A DNA stretch of 64,000 bases. Source: Parapristionchus giblindavisi (Eukaryota > Nematoda > Chromadorea > Rhabditida > Diplogasteridae). A program made the position numbers and the translations under genes. Numbering within the stretch: the first letter of the stretch is position 1; each line of letters begins with the position of its first letter. The stretch lies in contig CALSFV010000479.1 of the NCBI GenBank assembly GCA_943737045.1, positions 38,314 to 102,313 of the forward strand, in the 5' to 3' direction. Below are positions 46,410 through 58,489 of this stretch, piece by piece. The notes beneath the pieces were generated by a model, which was given only the letters and a program-made list of their open reading frames with translations, was not told the DNA's origin and searched no databases.

Positions 46410-49400
46410 GTCCCATCATTCAATCACATTCAAGAACGTCGAACAACAGTGAAGACTGCAGCATGGCTACTCTCACCCCTAGCCATACTCAAGATTGTTG
46501 TAGCTGTTCGTTTATTTATTTATAGATTGATTCATTGATTAATTATTTTGACCTTTCAAACATCTTTATCTTTTCCTTTCGTGATTCTTGAGGATTTAAT
46601 GGAGAAAATATCCACAAAAAAAAACTGAATTTGAGCGGCAAAAATCGTTTTGAAGAAAATTTTTATATTGGCTCTAATCGATTTTATTCAGGGCGGCTAA
46701 GTTCTTTTTTTCAGCTGGAATGGTTCATTATCGATCGTCATTCAATCAATAATTCTATCATTTCAGGTCGGTCTGATAGTGTGTGCGGTATTCCTTATGG
46801 ACGGTCGACTCCAATGGTGGCCATACTCCATTCTCTTCTGTTTCTCGCTCATTCTAGCCATTTATAGGTGAGACTGCGCCATTTTTTTCAAAAAAATATA
46901 AATATTGATTTATTTATTGATTTTCAGTTTGCTGACTCTGCTCGCCCATTTCTTTCAGATCTCAGACATCAAAAGGAATGCCATGATCTCAGTTGTAAGT
47001 TTAATTAATTATTTATTATTATAACAGGATATTTTTGTATCTGGTTATCGATTAATCAATCAATATGCATTACTTCTTCACAAACAATATTGGGGACAAC
47101 GTAGTAGTCATTTTGTGAAGGATGTCCATTGCAAGATATTATCATAAACAAAAATTATGTCCACTCTCGTAAATAGACAAATCGTTTGAGTCAAATTGTG
47201 TTGCGTCGTATGATCTAGAAAAAAACGAAGTCACCTCATTTATTCCGAACAACTGTTCCACTGACTTAGTCATTGAGAAAATATACCCACTCCCACGTTG
47301 AGTTGTGAAAGAATGAACAAATCTAAGTAGTATACATATCACATCAAAAATCGTTGCAAGATGGACAATTTTGATGTTGAAGGGTTGAGCCTTACTTTTT
47401 CTTGAACAATTCATCAAAAGTACGAAGGCTGGGGATCGTTAAAGGTGGTGTCCCACGAATATTTTCGTGAATAAACTGTGAAGACAGGCTGGTAGCAAAA
47501 GTCATATAAGTCACCAAATACTATTTCTTTTATAATGATTCTGCGTATTGATTGGCATAATCACGATTGAAAGATGTTCAATAGTGCAGGGAATGGAGAA
47601 AGGGAGATGGGAAGGGGCCTAATGAGAGGGCAAAGGTTGAGTGCCGGTCGCAAACTGAACATAAACACACTTTTTACTTACAGTATATGTATGAGGGGGC
47701 TCATTCCCTTCGTGGTAGGAGCCAATCATTCTTTTCGTGTGTCTTTAATCTTTACCATCTTGCCATCTGCCCCATCTTTAAGTGATAGCTGTTAGAAAAC
47801 TAATATTGGTACTTTTTTGTCCTTACATTAAATTGTGAAAAGCTTGCGAAGACTAAATTCTTTTTATTGTAATTCGCAAATTAAATACATATTCTCTCCG
47901 AGAAAATAAATGGTGACTTCGTCTTTTACACTATAACCCTCGCTTTTCGTTCTACTTCTAGGTAATCAATAATCAAAATGGCCGATGATCGATTATTGAT
48001 GAACTCAATCGATTATTTTTCTGTCAACTTTGTGACTAATAAACACAGAATTCTAAACATATTCTAATGCTCTCATATTATCACGGATCTCCTGTAAGAA
48101 TGAAAGAAGCCATGCGACCGTTTTAAAAAATTTTTCTCCGATTTGGCTGATACTTGGTTAGTTAATCATAATGAGGGAAAAGAGAAGGCATAACCACTTG
48201 TTTTCGCCAAATTTGCATTTTTATCGATTTTTTGATCTACAACTTTGTGGAGTCATATCTCACTCAAATTTTGACCTACAGCGTGAATTTTTTTTTTCAA
48301 TCGACTCGAAATGAACTAATCTAGAAGTTACTCAACACAATGTACGCGCGAAAACGTCATCTTCTACCTGTTTTCTTCGAAAAACTGATTTTTTGGGTAC
48401 AAAATGCAAATTTTCTCAAAATTTTTCAACAAAGGGTACGATTTTTATTCGCAATTCTGTTTCCTCATCCTCGAATTGAGGTACTCACATATTTCTTAAG
48501 CCATAAGTCGTGGCACCCGATATCGATCCTCAGAGGGAACCCGGACTTTGCGTTATTTTCATTCAAAAATACATTTCGTATCTCCTCTCTCTTCATTTTC
48601 GTGCAAATTCGCACTCAAGGTATACCAATCGAAAGCTCTCGACGAGCTCTACAAAAATGACCGAATAGCACAAGTCATGAAATTTGATCGTTTTCAAGAT
48701 ATGCCAGAAAAACCTTTTATTCTCCACTTTTTTGCTGTACAATGCAATTGATTCACGGTGCTATTTGCTCCCTAGAACGTGTTTTGCTTATATCAACGTG
48801 TTTTGCTTATATTTTGTTATTAGTGTTATAGAAAAGAAAAAAAACAGCAAATAAAATAGCAAAGATATAAATATGTTTATCTTAGATATTCAAAGAATCA
48901 TTGGAAAATAAGCATTTTGAAATACGAAACTATTCATCGATGTTTCCGATATTGGAATCTGAATGGTCGAAAAAAATATCCGGATCATCAAAATACTCCT
49001 TCAGATCACTGTGAAGGAAATCATAGACAGCGTCAGCAGTAATCTCTCTATCATCCTCCACCACATCGACCTCCTCCTCGATCTGAATCTCATCCTCCTC
49101 CAAATCCATGAGCAAATCATCCAGGAGCGCTCTTTTTCTTCTACTCTTCACTCCGTTACTATCCAGTTGCTTCTTCTTCGCTGTGACGAGAGTTCCGCTG
49201 TGACCATATTCCGTTGACCCTTCGTTAAGAGTATCCATTGAAGTACGAAGAATAGTACGAGCAAACGCATTGCTGCAATGATCCTATTGATTGCAAAAGA
49301 GTAACGAACATACGTGGTTAGAGAGCAAAGTGAAAGTGAAAGCGAATATATCTATCTCTCGTTCAGTGAGAGGGCACGAGAAAAGAGTGCAAAAAACACA

Positions 49401-52400
49401 TTGGAGAAAGCACACAACGTCTCGTTGTGAATCAATTGCATTGTACAGCAAAAAAGTGGAGAATAAAAGGTTTTTCTGGCATATCTTGAAAACGATCAAA
49501 TTTCATGACTTGTGCTATTCGGTCATTTTTGTAGAGCTCGTCGAGAGCTTTCGATTGGTATACCTTGAGTGCGAATTTGCACGAAAATGAAGAGAGAGGA
49601 GATACGAAATGTATTTTTGAATGAAAATAACGCAAAGTCCGGGTTCCCTCTGAGGATCGATATCGGGTGCCACGACTTATGGCTTAAGAAATATGTGAGT
49701 ACCTCAATTCGAGGATGAGGAAACAGAATTGCGAATAAAAATCGTACCCTTTGTTGAAAAATTTTGAGGAAATTTGCATTTTGTACCCAAAAAATCAGTT
49801 TTTCGAAGAAAACAGGTAGAAGATGACGTTTTCGCGCGTACATTGTGTAGAGTAACTTCTAGATTAGTTCATTTCGAGTCGATTGAAAAAAAATGTCACG
49901 CTGTAGGTCAAAATTTGAGTGAGATATGACTCCACAAAGTTGTAGATCAAAAAATCGATAAAAATGCAAATTTGGCGAAAACAAGTGGTTATGCCTTCTC
50001 TTTTCCCTCATTATGATTAACTAACCAAGTATCAGCCAAATCGGAGAAAAAATTTTTAAAACGGTCGCAAAAGGGGTCTCATTTTCCTACATTTTTACAG
50101 GAGATCCGTGTTATATCGATGTTATCGATGATGTCGGTCTTACATGGGAATGGTCGGAACTCACATATCCCGATTTTCACGAAAGTTGCAGGGTTTACTA
50201 AATAGACTACGCTGATTTCAAATCAGCCTTAAAAACCTGCCAAATGTTTTTCTGAAGCGAGTTATAGCCCGATGAAAATCGATTTTTTTCCATTTTTCAG
50301 GCATTTTTTCAACAGATTTCCCGACGCGACATGAGCTTGCTCTTTTTCCCCACTCCCAGATGCAGCGCAGTCAAGTAATACGTTGTTTGGTTGGTATCCA
50401 AGAAGGATCTTGTGAAATTAAAAAAAAATTGATCACGCATGAATCAGTAAAGGAAGTGCACAGCCGGGGAATCGAAGCAGCTCCCTCCGGAATGCCAACA
50501 AAACATCATATTGACCGTATAAAATACACTTGTTTATTTGGTACGAGAGTAGCCAATCACTCCCACAAGAGACTTTCTTGTTTTGCATGGTTCAGAAACT
50601 ATGCCGATCTCGTTTATATATAACCAGTCGGTCGCGCGCGCCTACGGCGCGCGTTATCGACTGCATTGTGCCTAGGGCGCTAGGTTGGGTTGTGTGTTGT
50701 TTATTGACGTTTGTAGAAAATAAGCAGTTTTTTTTGAGAATTTCTTCGTCTTTTTGAATCTATCAGAGGTGTATGAGACTTGACGATGACTTCACAGAAT
50801 TTTACTCAAATCTGACCAATCGAACTTATTCTGACCCACCGACTGTAGTCTACAATAGGCATAATCATATAACTCAAATAATGCTTAGTACGAAAATTTT
50901 TACTCAAATCTGACCATCGGTACTTAATCTGACCCACCGAACCGGGTTACAGTAGTCTACAATAGACATAATCATATAACTCGAATAATGCTTATTGTTA
51001 GTACGGCAATTTTTACTTAAAGTTGACCATCGGTACTTAATCTGACCCACCGAACCGGGTTACGGTAGCTAATAATCATATTCCTTATCCTGCTACAGTA
51101 ATCGGTGATGTGCTTGGTTGTGTTACAGTAATATGTACCATGACGTATAACACTAATGTTAACTTACCTTGCCTTAACTTAATTTACGTTAGCATGGCTT
51201 AATTTCCCTTTGTTTACTTAACTGTACTTAACTTATTCCTTATGGCCTTATTACTTAACTTAATCCTTGACTTATAACTTAAGTAATGACGACTTGACTT
51301 ATTAGCTAACTTGGTATGGGTTGGAACCGACTAAGCCCCGCCCACCGCTGATCAGTTCCATCGCGCACCAAACCCGTCTGGTGTACGCCGAGCACTACAT
51401 TGAAAGCGAGAGAGAGAGAAAGGGGGCGTGGCCGGTAACAAACACGATCACTTTTCTGCTTTATTTATAGTGTATTGATATAGCGCGCGGCGAAGCTCAG
51501 CCGGGTTAGAGAGAGGCAGCGGAGAGACAATCGAGAGGCGGGGCGAGATGTAGAAGGCTACATCTCGCTCGCCTCTCGATTGTGACTTCCTTTCGTTAGC
51601 ACCATTTGTCATTTTCTTATGCAAGTACATTTTATACGCACAATAACACTTTACCATGCTGCAGCTAGGAATGGATAGGGATAGACAAGAGAAGAGAAGA
51701 GAATAGAGGGATAAAATTCATATCGCGCGGGGAAATCAGTTGAACAATCATTTGAAAAAAATCGCCTTTTGTCGGGCTATAACTTGCACCAGAAAAACAT
51801 TTGGCAGGTTTTTAAGGCTGATTTGGAATCAGCGTAGTCGATTTAGTAAACCCTGCAACTTCGTGAAAATCGGGATATGTGAGTTTCGACCATTCCCATG
51901 TTAGAATAAACTATCAAGGGCAGAATTGTGCGACTATATTCTACTGTCCCTATTTTGTAATACAAATATAATTTAATTAATTTGAGGAATTAACAGTGAC
52001 GGGTGTCTCATGTCTACTTTGTCTCGGGGCCTTTCTCTTCCTGTGCTGGGATGAACTCCGTATGCAAGGTAAATAGAGGACTTTTTTAAAATAAATAAAT
52101 CTAAATAAATTTAATAAACATTAATTAATATAATGAATAAAATTATAAAATAAATATTAAGATGGCTACTGGCATCATCACTCCAAACTTCCTCCCATTA
52201 ACATAGGACAGCAGGGATGGATGAAGAGAGTTGCCGTTGTTATGGTCAGTCATCAAGTATTAAAATGATAACGAAGAGCAAATCAAGTTGAGCTACTGGC
52301 GGAACTAATTCATTTGAAAATTTTTGAAAATGAATTTGTTAAAATTTTCTTCCATTTGTATTCAACAAAACATACAAAAATGAAGCGTTGCACATACATT

Positions 52401-52878
52401 CGTCCAGATCTGCAACTTCTTTAAATACACATTTTAATTAGGAACTTTCCCCTCTGGCAATGCTCACTAGCTTTCTTTGTCTACGAGAGAGCGTTGCCAG
52501 AAGGGATAGGCAAATTTGCTCGGGGTGTGTTTTCAACTTGACCAAAAATCGCTTACATATAAGTCATTAGCGTTAAGAATATTGCTACTTTCTGGGACCA
52601 ACGACAGAAAAACGATATTAGGTCATTGTAATAAAATATTGTACATATTCACTAAATATCGAACGATTTTTCTTTGATTTTTGCCATTAGTGTGCTCAAT
52701 AATAAAAAGTGAACGACACTTGGTCATTATAGAAAATATGAAACGTATCATAGAGGAGCGATCATAACTGAATGGCCGTGTATATGATTTAAATTTACCA
52801 CTTCAGGGTGCCTGTCTGATCAACGCCACCCTCTTCCTCTTCACCTTCCTTCGCATTCGCAAGGATGGTTTCGACTGA
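46410..52878 (+). CDS. Four-helix membrane protein, MARVEL-like; first exon not found
   Basis: Exons 46410-46499, 46767-46867, 46928-46994, 51987-52068, 52207-52244 and 52807-52878 (TGA) join in phase: 150 codons including the stop. The product has a short cytosolic-type start (NHIQERRTTVKTAAW) and then four hydrophobic segments. They are the LAILKIV-VGLIVCAVF region, WPYSILFCFSLILAIYSLL, VSCLLCLGAFLFLCW and GACLINATLFLFTF, with a basic tail RIRKDGFD. Four helices, an opening LKIVVGLIV and a size of about 150-200 aa suggest a MARVEL-type vesicle or junction membrane protein; this is a fold-level guess. The start codon lies in an upstream exon I could not identify. The acceptor at 51987 (TTTGAG) was chosen because it alone keeps the frame. 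The 5-kb third intron contains a fold-back element. Confidence 0.65.
47000..48080. other. Intronic DNA of the membrane-protein gene
   Basis: No gene is seen. GTGTCCCACGAATATTTTCG (about 47450) is the reverse complement of a stretch near 5020, so a dispersed repeat end is present. Confidence 0.4.
48082..50110. mobile_element. 2.0-kb fold-back element with a gene-sized loop
   Basis: The ends are CACGGATCTCCTGTAA and its reverse complement TTACAGGAGATCCGTG, bordered by TTAT on both sides (possible 4-bp target duplication). The arms 48082-48757 and 49424-50110 translate into identical 106-codon and 67-codon ORFs, so they are nearly identical over about 680 bp. The loop of 666 bp carries the ORF 49238-48930. 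The element sits in the third intron of the membrane-protein gene. Confidence 0.85.
48930..49238 (-). CDS. Acidic 102-aa ORF in the fold-back loop
   Basis: This is a single open frame from ATG to stop. It begins MDTLNEGSTEYGHSG and has a basic cluster (KSRRKRALLDD), a possible nuclear signal. A strongly acidic stretch follows (LEEDEIQIEEEVDVVEDD), with an Asp/His-rich tail (YFDDPDIFFDHSDS). There is no membrane segment and no recognised domain. It could be an element-encoded small protein, a host exon picked up by the fold-back element, or chance. Amino-acid make-up is unlike a random AT-rich ORF, which favours real coding origin. There is no homologue elsewhere in this window. Confidence 0.4.
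   Translation of the reverse strand: MDTLNEGSTEYGHSGTLVTAKKKQLDSNGVKSRRKRALLDDLLMDLEEDEIQIEEEVDVVEDDREITADAVYDFLHSDLKEYFDDPDIFFDHSDSNIGNIDE
50118..51910. repeat. Inverted repeat pair flanking a satellite block
   Basis: 50118-50300 (TTACATGGGAATGGTCGGAAC, GCAGGGTTTACTAAAT, AACCTGCCAAATGTTTTTCTG) is mirrored at about 51745-51915. The left arm starts eight bases after the fold-back element ends. Between the arms lie a GCGCGCGCCTACGGCGCGCG palindrome (about 50633), satellite and a dispersed repeat. Confidence 0.7.
50790..51415. repeat. Satellite fragment plus dispersed repeat, copy 3
   Basis: CTGACCCACCGA / ACCGGGTTACGGTAG units occupy 50810-51075. They are followed by the CTTATTACTTAACTTAATCC, TAGCTAACTTGGTATGG, GACTAAGCCCCGCCCACC and CAAACCCGTCTGGTGTACGCC block known from 4125-4330 and 18835-18960. 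Confidence 0.75.
52435..52530. mobile_element. Hairpin MITE, family 'CTAATTTGAAACTCTCC'
   Basis: AATTAGGAACTTTCCCCTCTGG ... CTACGAGAGAGCGTTGCCAGAAG ... GCAAATTTGCTCGGGGTGTG is a diverged hairpin in the intron between 52244 and 52807 of the membrane-protein gene. Confidence 0.65.
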
Positions 52879-54512
52879 TCTTTGATCTTTGAACTACGGT
52901 GACCCCTTCCACTTGGACGCACTGCTCAAACTAATCTATTAATATATCTATCTATTGTCACGTGTATTCATTCAACTGCTAGTCAGATTTGTATAAAGTT
53001 TCATCATTAAACTGTCTACATTTCAAGTTACAAATACTATAGTAATACTAATACTTTATCCAGTCAGCATATCATATGCAGAAGGATCAAAGCAGGGAGA
53101 ATTTTTTCATATTCACAAGTTCTATCCTTCGATATCATCCATTCAATATACGAAACTAGATAACAACAGTCAAATAACCCACGAAAAGCTACGTTGCTTG
53201 CTCGATTTTCCTGCTTGACAAGATGCAAAAATGTATTTCAAACCGTAAAAAAGAATCATCGAAATAGGAGACCATTATATCGCATTCCAGATCCAGTGAT
53301 TTATTTCACTGCATAGTTGATCTTATTTTTTACAACATTTTGTTCCTGATATTTGATCTCGACAAAGAATGTAATACTCTAAGTGTATGCAATGTAATGT
53401 CAAACTACAGTATACACAGTAGTAGCAAAGAAAGCGACATTTATGTCAGTCAAATCATACAAGATCTTCTCTCTCGTATATATCCAACAAACGAGTGAAC
53501 ATTGTGTGTGCAAATGAATGAGGTGATCAGAGTTAGTGTGTACAACGCACGTCGAAGGGGTACTGTATAACGGGGGTACTGTAGGAGGCGGGACTTGAAA
53601 GGGGGCGGGGCTTTACCATCGAGCTACTATACGCTATATTCATGTAAACTGATACAATGAAAGATTTTGATTGAGAAGAGAAGGCGCTTGAGATACTAGT
53701 GCACAATAGAGTTACAAATACTAATCGCCAATTATTGATTGACTAAAATTACGGACAGGAAAATAATCGATAGATAACAAAAAGTGGGCGGGGCTTACGA
53801 TTGGAAATGGTGATAATGTGTGTGGGTGTTTGTGAACAAAGAGATACAGCGGTTCGAGATCATACAGAATCCATCGTGATGAGTGAGAGAGAGGGAGTGG
53901 GCGTGGCCAGGAGGGGGCGGGACCAATGATGGGGGCGGAGCTTTACAACAAACAATATTACGAGAAGAGCGAGAGGAAAAATAGTGCTGATTCGATGATA
54001 GAGTAATGAATGAGTACAAAACAGTATACGGTAATATCAATAATAATAATATAATATAGAACTCTTTGGCTGTTTAAATCACCGATAGTGTTGTAGACCC
54101 ATGCAAGATGCAAAAAAAAGAACAAACAAAATGAATGAATGAAGGGGGCGGAGCTTGAGTGAGAGGGCTTTCGGTCGCTGGCTACCCGTATGCATCTATG
54201 TGTACAATTTGTGTGGGGGCGGGCGGGGCTAATCGATAAATGGGCGGGGCTTGTGAGACAAACTGTCGGAAGAATAAAGAGGAGGAGCAAACGGGACGGA
54301 GGTATAACGAGCAACAACGGGTGGAGATGAGTGGAGGAGTACGGTACAGGGGTACGGTAGGTATACTGTATAGGACACGAAAATGAAAGAATGGATACAA
54401 GCGAGGATACAACTGAATGATAATCGGACACTAAACACTACGGGTATACGGTATGAGAGCAACGACTAGAGTAAGAGGCCAAAGACCGGCATCAAAGATC
54501 AAAGACTAAAGA
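52879..54512. other. Convergent intergenic region and 3' UTRs
   Basis: The membrane-protein gene (ends 52878) and the AUTS2-like gene (ends 54513) converge here. TGATCTTTGATCTTTGA follows directly after the first stop, and CAAAGATCAAAGACTAAAGATC lies beside the second. G-rich GGGGGCGGGGCT words recur at 53590, 53905, 53930, 54150 and 54220. No gene is seen. Confidence 0.5.
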
Positions 54513-57500
54513 TCAATTCTGCGAGTCAGATCCACCGGGTTTGCCCATGGCGCCATTGGCTCCGGCGGCCAGAGGCATCTTGAACTGCATTCCGAGAAGG
54601 GATTGAGGATTGAGGAACTGCTGCTGCTGTTGTTGTTGGTGCTGCGCTTGCTGCAATTGGTAAGGATTAGTAAAAGTCGTCCGCTAGCGCACGCACCACC
54701 CGCACCATTATCATCGTGTGGTGGCTACAGTACACAAGGCACACACAAGATAATGAGACTATACCCTGTGTTTGTGGAAGGGAAGGGGCGGAGCCTATGA
54801 ATGGACACCGTGTTGTCCTTGCCTTCTAAGATGAGGTGAAGTATCGAGACAGTACCTGTGCCACGTGCTGCTGTTGCAGTTGCTGCTGCAGACTGGCCAA
54901 CTGCTGGGCTTGCTGTTGTGCATGTTGTTGTTGCTGCGCCTGCTGCACTTGCTGTTGTTGTTGAGCGGCGTGTTGTTGTTGCTGCTGTTGTTGTTGTTGT
55001 TGTTGAGCGAGTAGGGCAGCGAGAGCGAGCGGATTGTTGTTGGAGCCGCCCAATTGAGCACTCAGCTGTGCGAGCAATCCTGGTGGCAACATTCCGGACG
55101 CGAGACCAGGTAGACCAACTGCTTGAGAGGAAGCAGGCTGAGCCTGTTGCTGTTGTGCTTGCTGTTGGGCTGCTTGACTAGCTTGCTGTTGTTGCTGATT
55201 CTGAAAAGATATCTCAATCAAAAGTGTGCTTATTTATTGGTGAATACAAGCAGACTATTGATTTATTGATTGATTTAAAGATGACAAGTACCTGTAATTG
55301 CGCCCGTCGTGCGAGCACCGACTGCAACAGCTCAGGTGCAGCAGCAGGATTCAGCTGCATCAACTGCCGTAGTTGATCGTCCGTGATCGAGGCGATCTGC
55401 TGCGCCTGTGCACGTTCTTGCTGCAGCCGCTGTTGATGCTGTTGTTGCTGCTGTTCGAGATGCGCCCGGAGGAACATCGCTTCGAGCTGCAAATACAAAA
55501 TATATTCAATTAATATTAAAATAATAATATTATTATTAATATTAAGCGTTTCTAGTCATCAAATTCGAAGAAGCCAAATTATTTTTTAAAGTCACTCCCA
55601 CCTGATTCGGCACGCCCTGTGGCGCTTGCGGCAACTGATTCTGTTGTTGCTGTTGAGCTTGTTGTTGTTGCTGCACGGCTGCTGCATGCTGCTGTTGCTC
55701 AAGCTGCTGCTGAAGCAGTCGCAGTTGGAGGAGAGTCTGAGGATCGATGCCACCTGAAACGAGCAAGAGTCCGTTATGAATCAAAGATCAAAGAACAAAG
55801 ATCAAAGATCAAAGACTAAGGATACAAGAATGAAAAATAAGGTCTTGTGCGCACCTCCGCCAGCAGCCGCAGCGTTCAATAGCATGTGCAGCGGGGGTGG
55901 GCCTCCGTTGGCTCCGCCCCCTTGTGGGACTTGTCCTGCGAGTGCAGCAAACGATGGGCCGGGAGTGGTTGGAGGACCTGCAGACGATGGAGGCTGTGGT
56001 GTGGCATTGTGTGAGCCTGAACAGATTGTGTGATTGGAGTGGTTACGGTAGTAGTTCAATCTGGTCACGTTTATGATTAGTTCGATTTTGATTATTATGT
56101 AGTCAGGCAACATAGAGGGTTAGGTGTGAGTATGGAGTGGATGGGGGAGTGTTCGATGCTGGACTTAATTCAGTGCACAAGGGATACGGTAGGTTAATCA
56201 CGGGTAATCATCATGGGAAAATCGATAATGTTACCTGATGCAGCGGCCGCAAGGGCAGCCTGCAGCATGGCAGCGTGCTGCGCGGCAATGTCCGACGTGC
56301 CGTTAGTGAGCGAGGCTCCTGAGCGGAATGAGTACGGTAGGTGGATGTGCGAGGTATACGGTATGAGATTATAAAACTCTGTGTGTACGACGTGCAACAG
56401 AATACTTTCTTATGGTGGTAAAAACACTCAATTGGGATAGTGTGAGGGAAGCAAGAGACCGTAGAGCAGAGAGGGACAGCGGACAAGAAAGATCAAAGAT
56501 CAAAGATCAAAGATCACGACATACCTCCCATGGGTGGTGGTCCAAGCGGTAGACCGGTGAGACCGGCTCCGGGTGGTCGTTGAGGGAGCGTCGATGATGG
56601 TCGAGACTGAGCTGCAGCTGCAGCGGCCGCAGCTGCCGCCGCTTGCTGTTGTTGATGGTGTTGTTGGGCTGCAGCGACGGCCTGAGCGTGTTGCTGTTGC
56701 TGCTGTTGACTGGCACCGAGACCATTGGGCATATTCGGTTTGGGCTGAGCTCCACTGCAAAGAGCGAACATTATCTCTCTGATTATTATTTCAAGTAAAA
56801 TAAGTGCAAAAATTGTCCCCTAAAACGAATACCTGCAGAAGCTTTTGATAGAGGAAGAAAGAATGAGGGAGGAAAAGAGATAGAGAGAGGGAGAGAGAGG
56901 GGGGGGGAGAGAGAAAAAGAAAAGGGAGAGGGAGGAAGAGAGCGAATGAATTATAGATATATCATCTCATATTCACTCCTTTATTGCTCGCGATATAAGG
57001 AATAATATATTTCATGAAATGAATTAAAAATGGCGTGGAGATAGAGAGGAAGATGAAAAGGGAGAGGGAGAGAAACAGAAAAGGGAGAGGGAGAGAGACA
57101 TCGAGATAGATCTCCCATCGACCATGCATACATATTCGAATTCTCGATGTTCATCTACTATTCTATCTTCTTCTTCCTCTTTCTTCTCTCCTCATCCTCC
57201 CCTTATATCACTCATTCATTCATTCATTTCTATATATTCCCTGTCCAAACTCTCATCTATAATTCATTCGTTCTCATAAAAGGAGCAAAACCACTCCGAG
57301 CTAATGTGAAACTCTCTCCACTATGGTAATGCCACTACAGTATCCCACCTACGGTACTACTCATACCTACAGTACCCAATATGTGCTACCGTACCTGGCC
57401 ATTCGCATCTTCTCAATCATCATCTGCTGCATCTGCTGTTGGGTCGCAGGAGGATATCCAGCAAGGGCGGGATGGGTCGCAAACTGCGGAGGAGCCATGC

Positions 57501-58450
57501 TGAAAACATCACACATATAAATACTATTATAGAAACGGATACCGTAATCGATCAGTCAAATAGCAAAGTTCAAAGATCAAATAATAAAAGTATACCTGGT
57601 GCTGGGGAGACAGTGAGGCTGCATGGACGCAGCGCCTCGTTGCTGTTGTTGTTGCGCTGCAGCTGCAGCAGCCGCACTGTGTGCAGCCTGCGCCGCTCCG
57701 GCCAACAGTCCTGACGCGGCGGCTGACGATACCGTAGGCAGGAGCACGGATGAGGATGTTCCGTTGGACGCGGACACAGACGCGGACGGGGCGGCGGATG
57801 TGGGCGTCGGCGCCACAGTCACACTCGGGGGTGGAGCGACTGATGGCGTCGACGATGTGGAGGGAGGCGGAGCGGACGCGGCAGGCGCGGGGCCAACCGC
57901 GACCTGACTCGTCGGAGACGTGGCCGCACTACGGGCTGCTGACGCGGGCGCGGATGGCGTTGATGTAGACGCAGCAGGGACTCCCGATGTTGATGGCTGA
58001 TGCGGCAGTTGCTGCGGCTGTTGGGGCTGTTGCAGACCGCTGGGTCCTGCAGTGGCTGCACCATTATGACCCGAGGAGGACGGTGGAAGAGGAGCGCCTC
58101 CGTTCCGGAACTTGGCGATATCCTGCGCGATCTTCACGTGCATGCCACACCATTTGCTCGGCTTCTGAAAAAAAATTTACTTAATATTGTTTAATTATTA
58201 ACTAGTTTATCAAATTGAAATGGATTATGTTTACTTTACATCATGGTCAAAATGACACCAAGAAAAAAGGGGAGTGGCCTAGTTTGACCTATAATTACAG
58301 ATGGATACCATACCTTGACAGATGGCTTGAGGAAGTTTGCGTTGGTGAGGGACAGAGCGAGTTGGGTCCCGAGTGGAACCGTGTTCGGCATCAACTGAGC
58401 GATCATCGATTGTAGCTGCAAAATTAAACAAATACTTCGAACAATGGATT

Positions 58451-58489
<39 letters not shown>

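Noticed and set aside
48340..49843. Identical 106-codon and 67-codon ORFs in the fold-back arms as genes
   Set aside because: They exist only because the arms are the same sequence; they show no splice context, domain or biased composition.
54826..58200. Plus-strand Ala/Val/Gly-rich ORFs opposite the AUTS2-like exons
   Set aside because: They are antisense shadows of CAG/GCN-rich exons; splice signals and frame continuity support only the minus strand.
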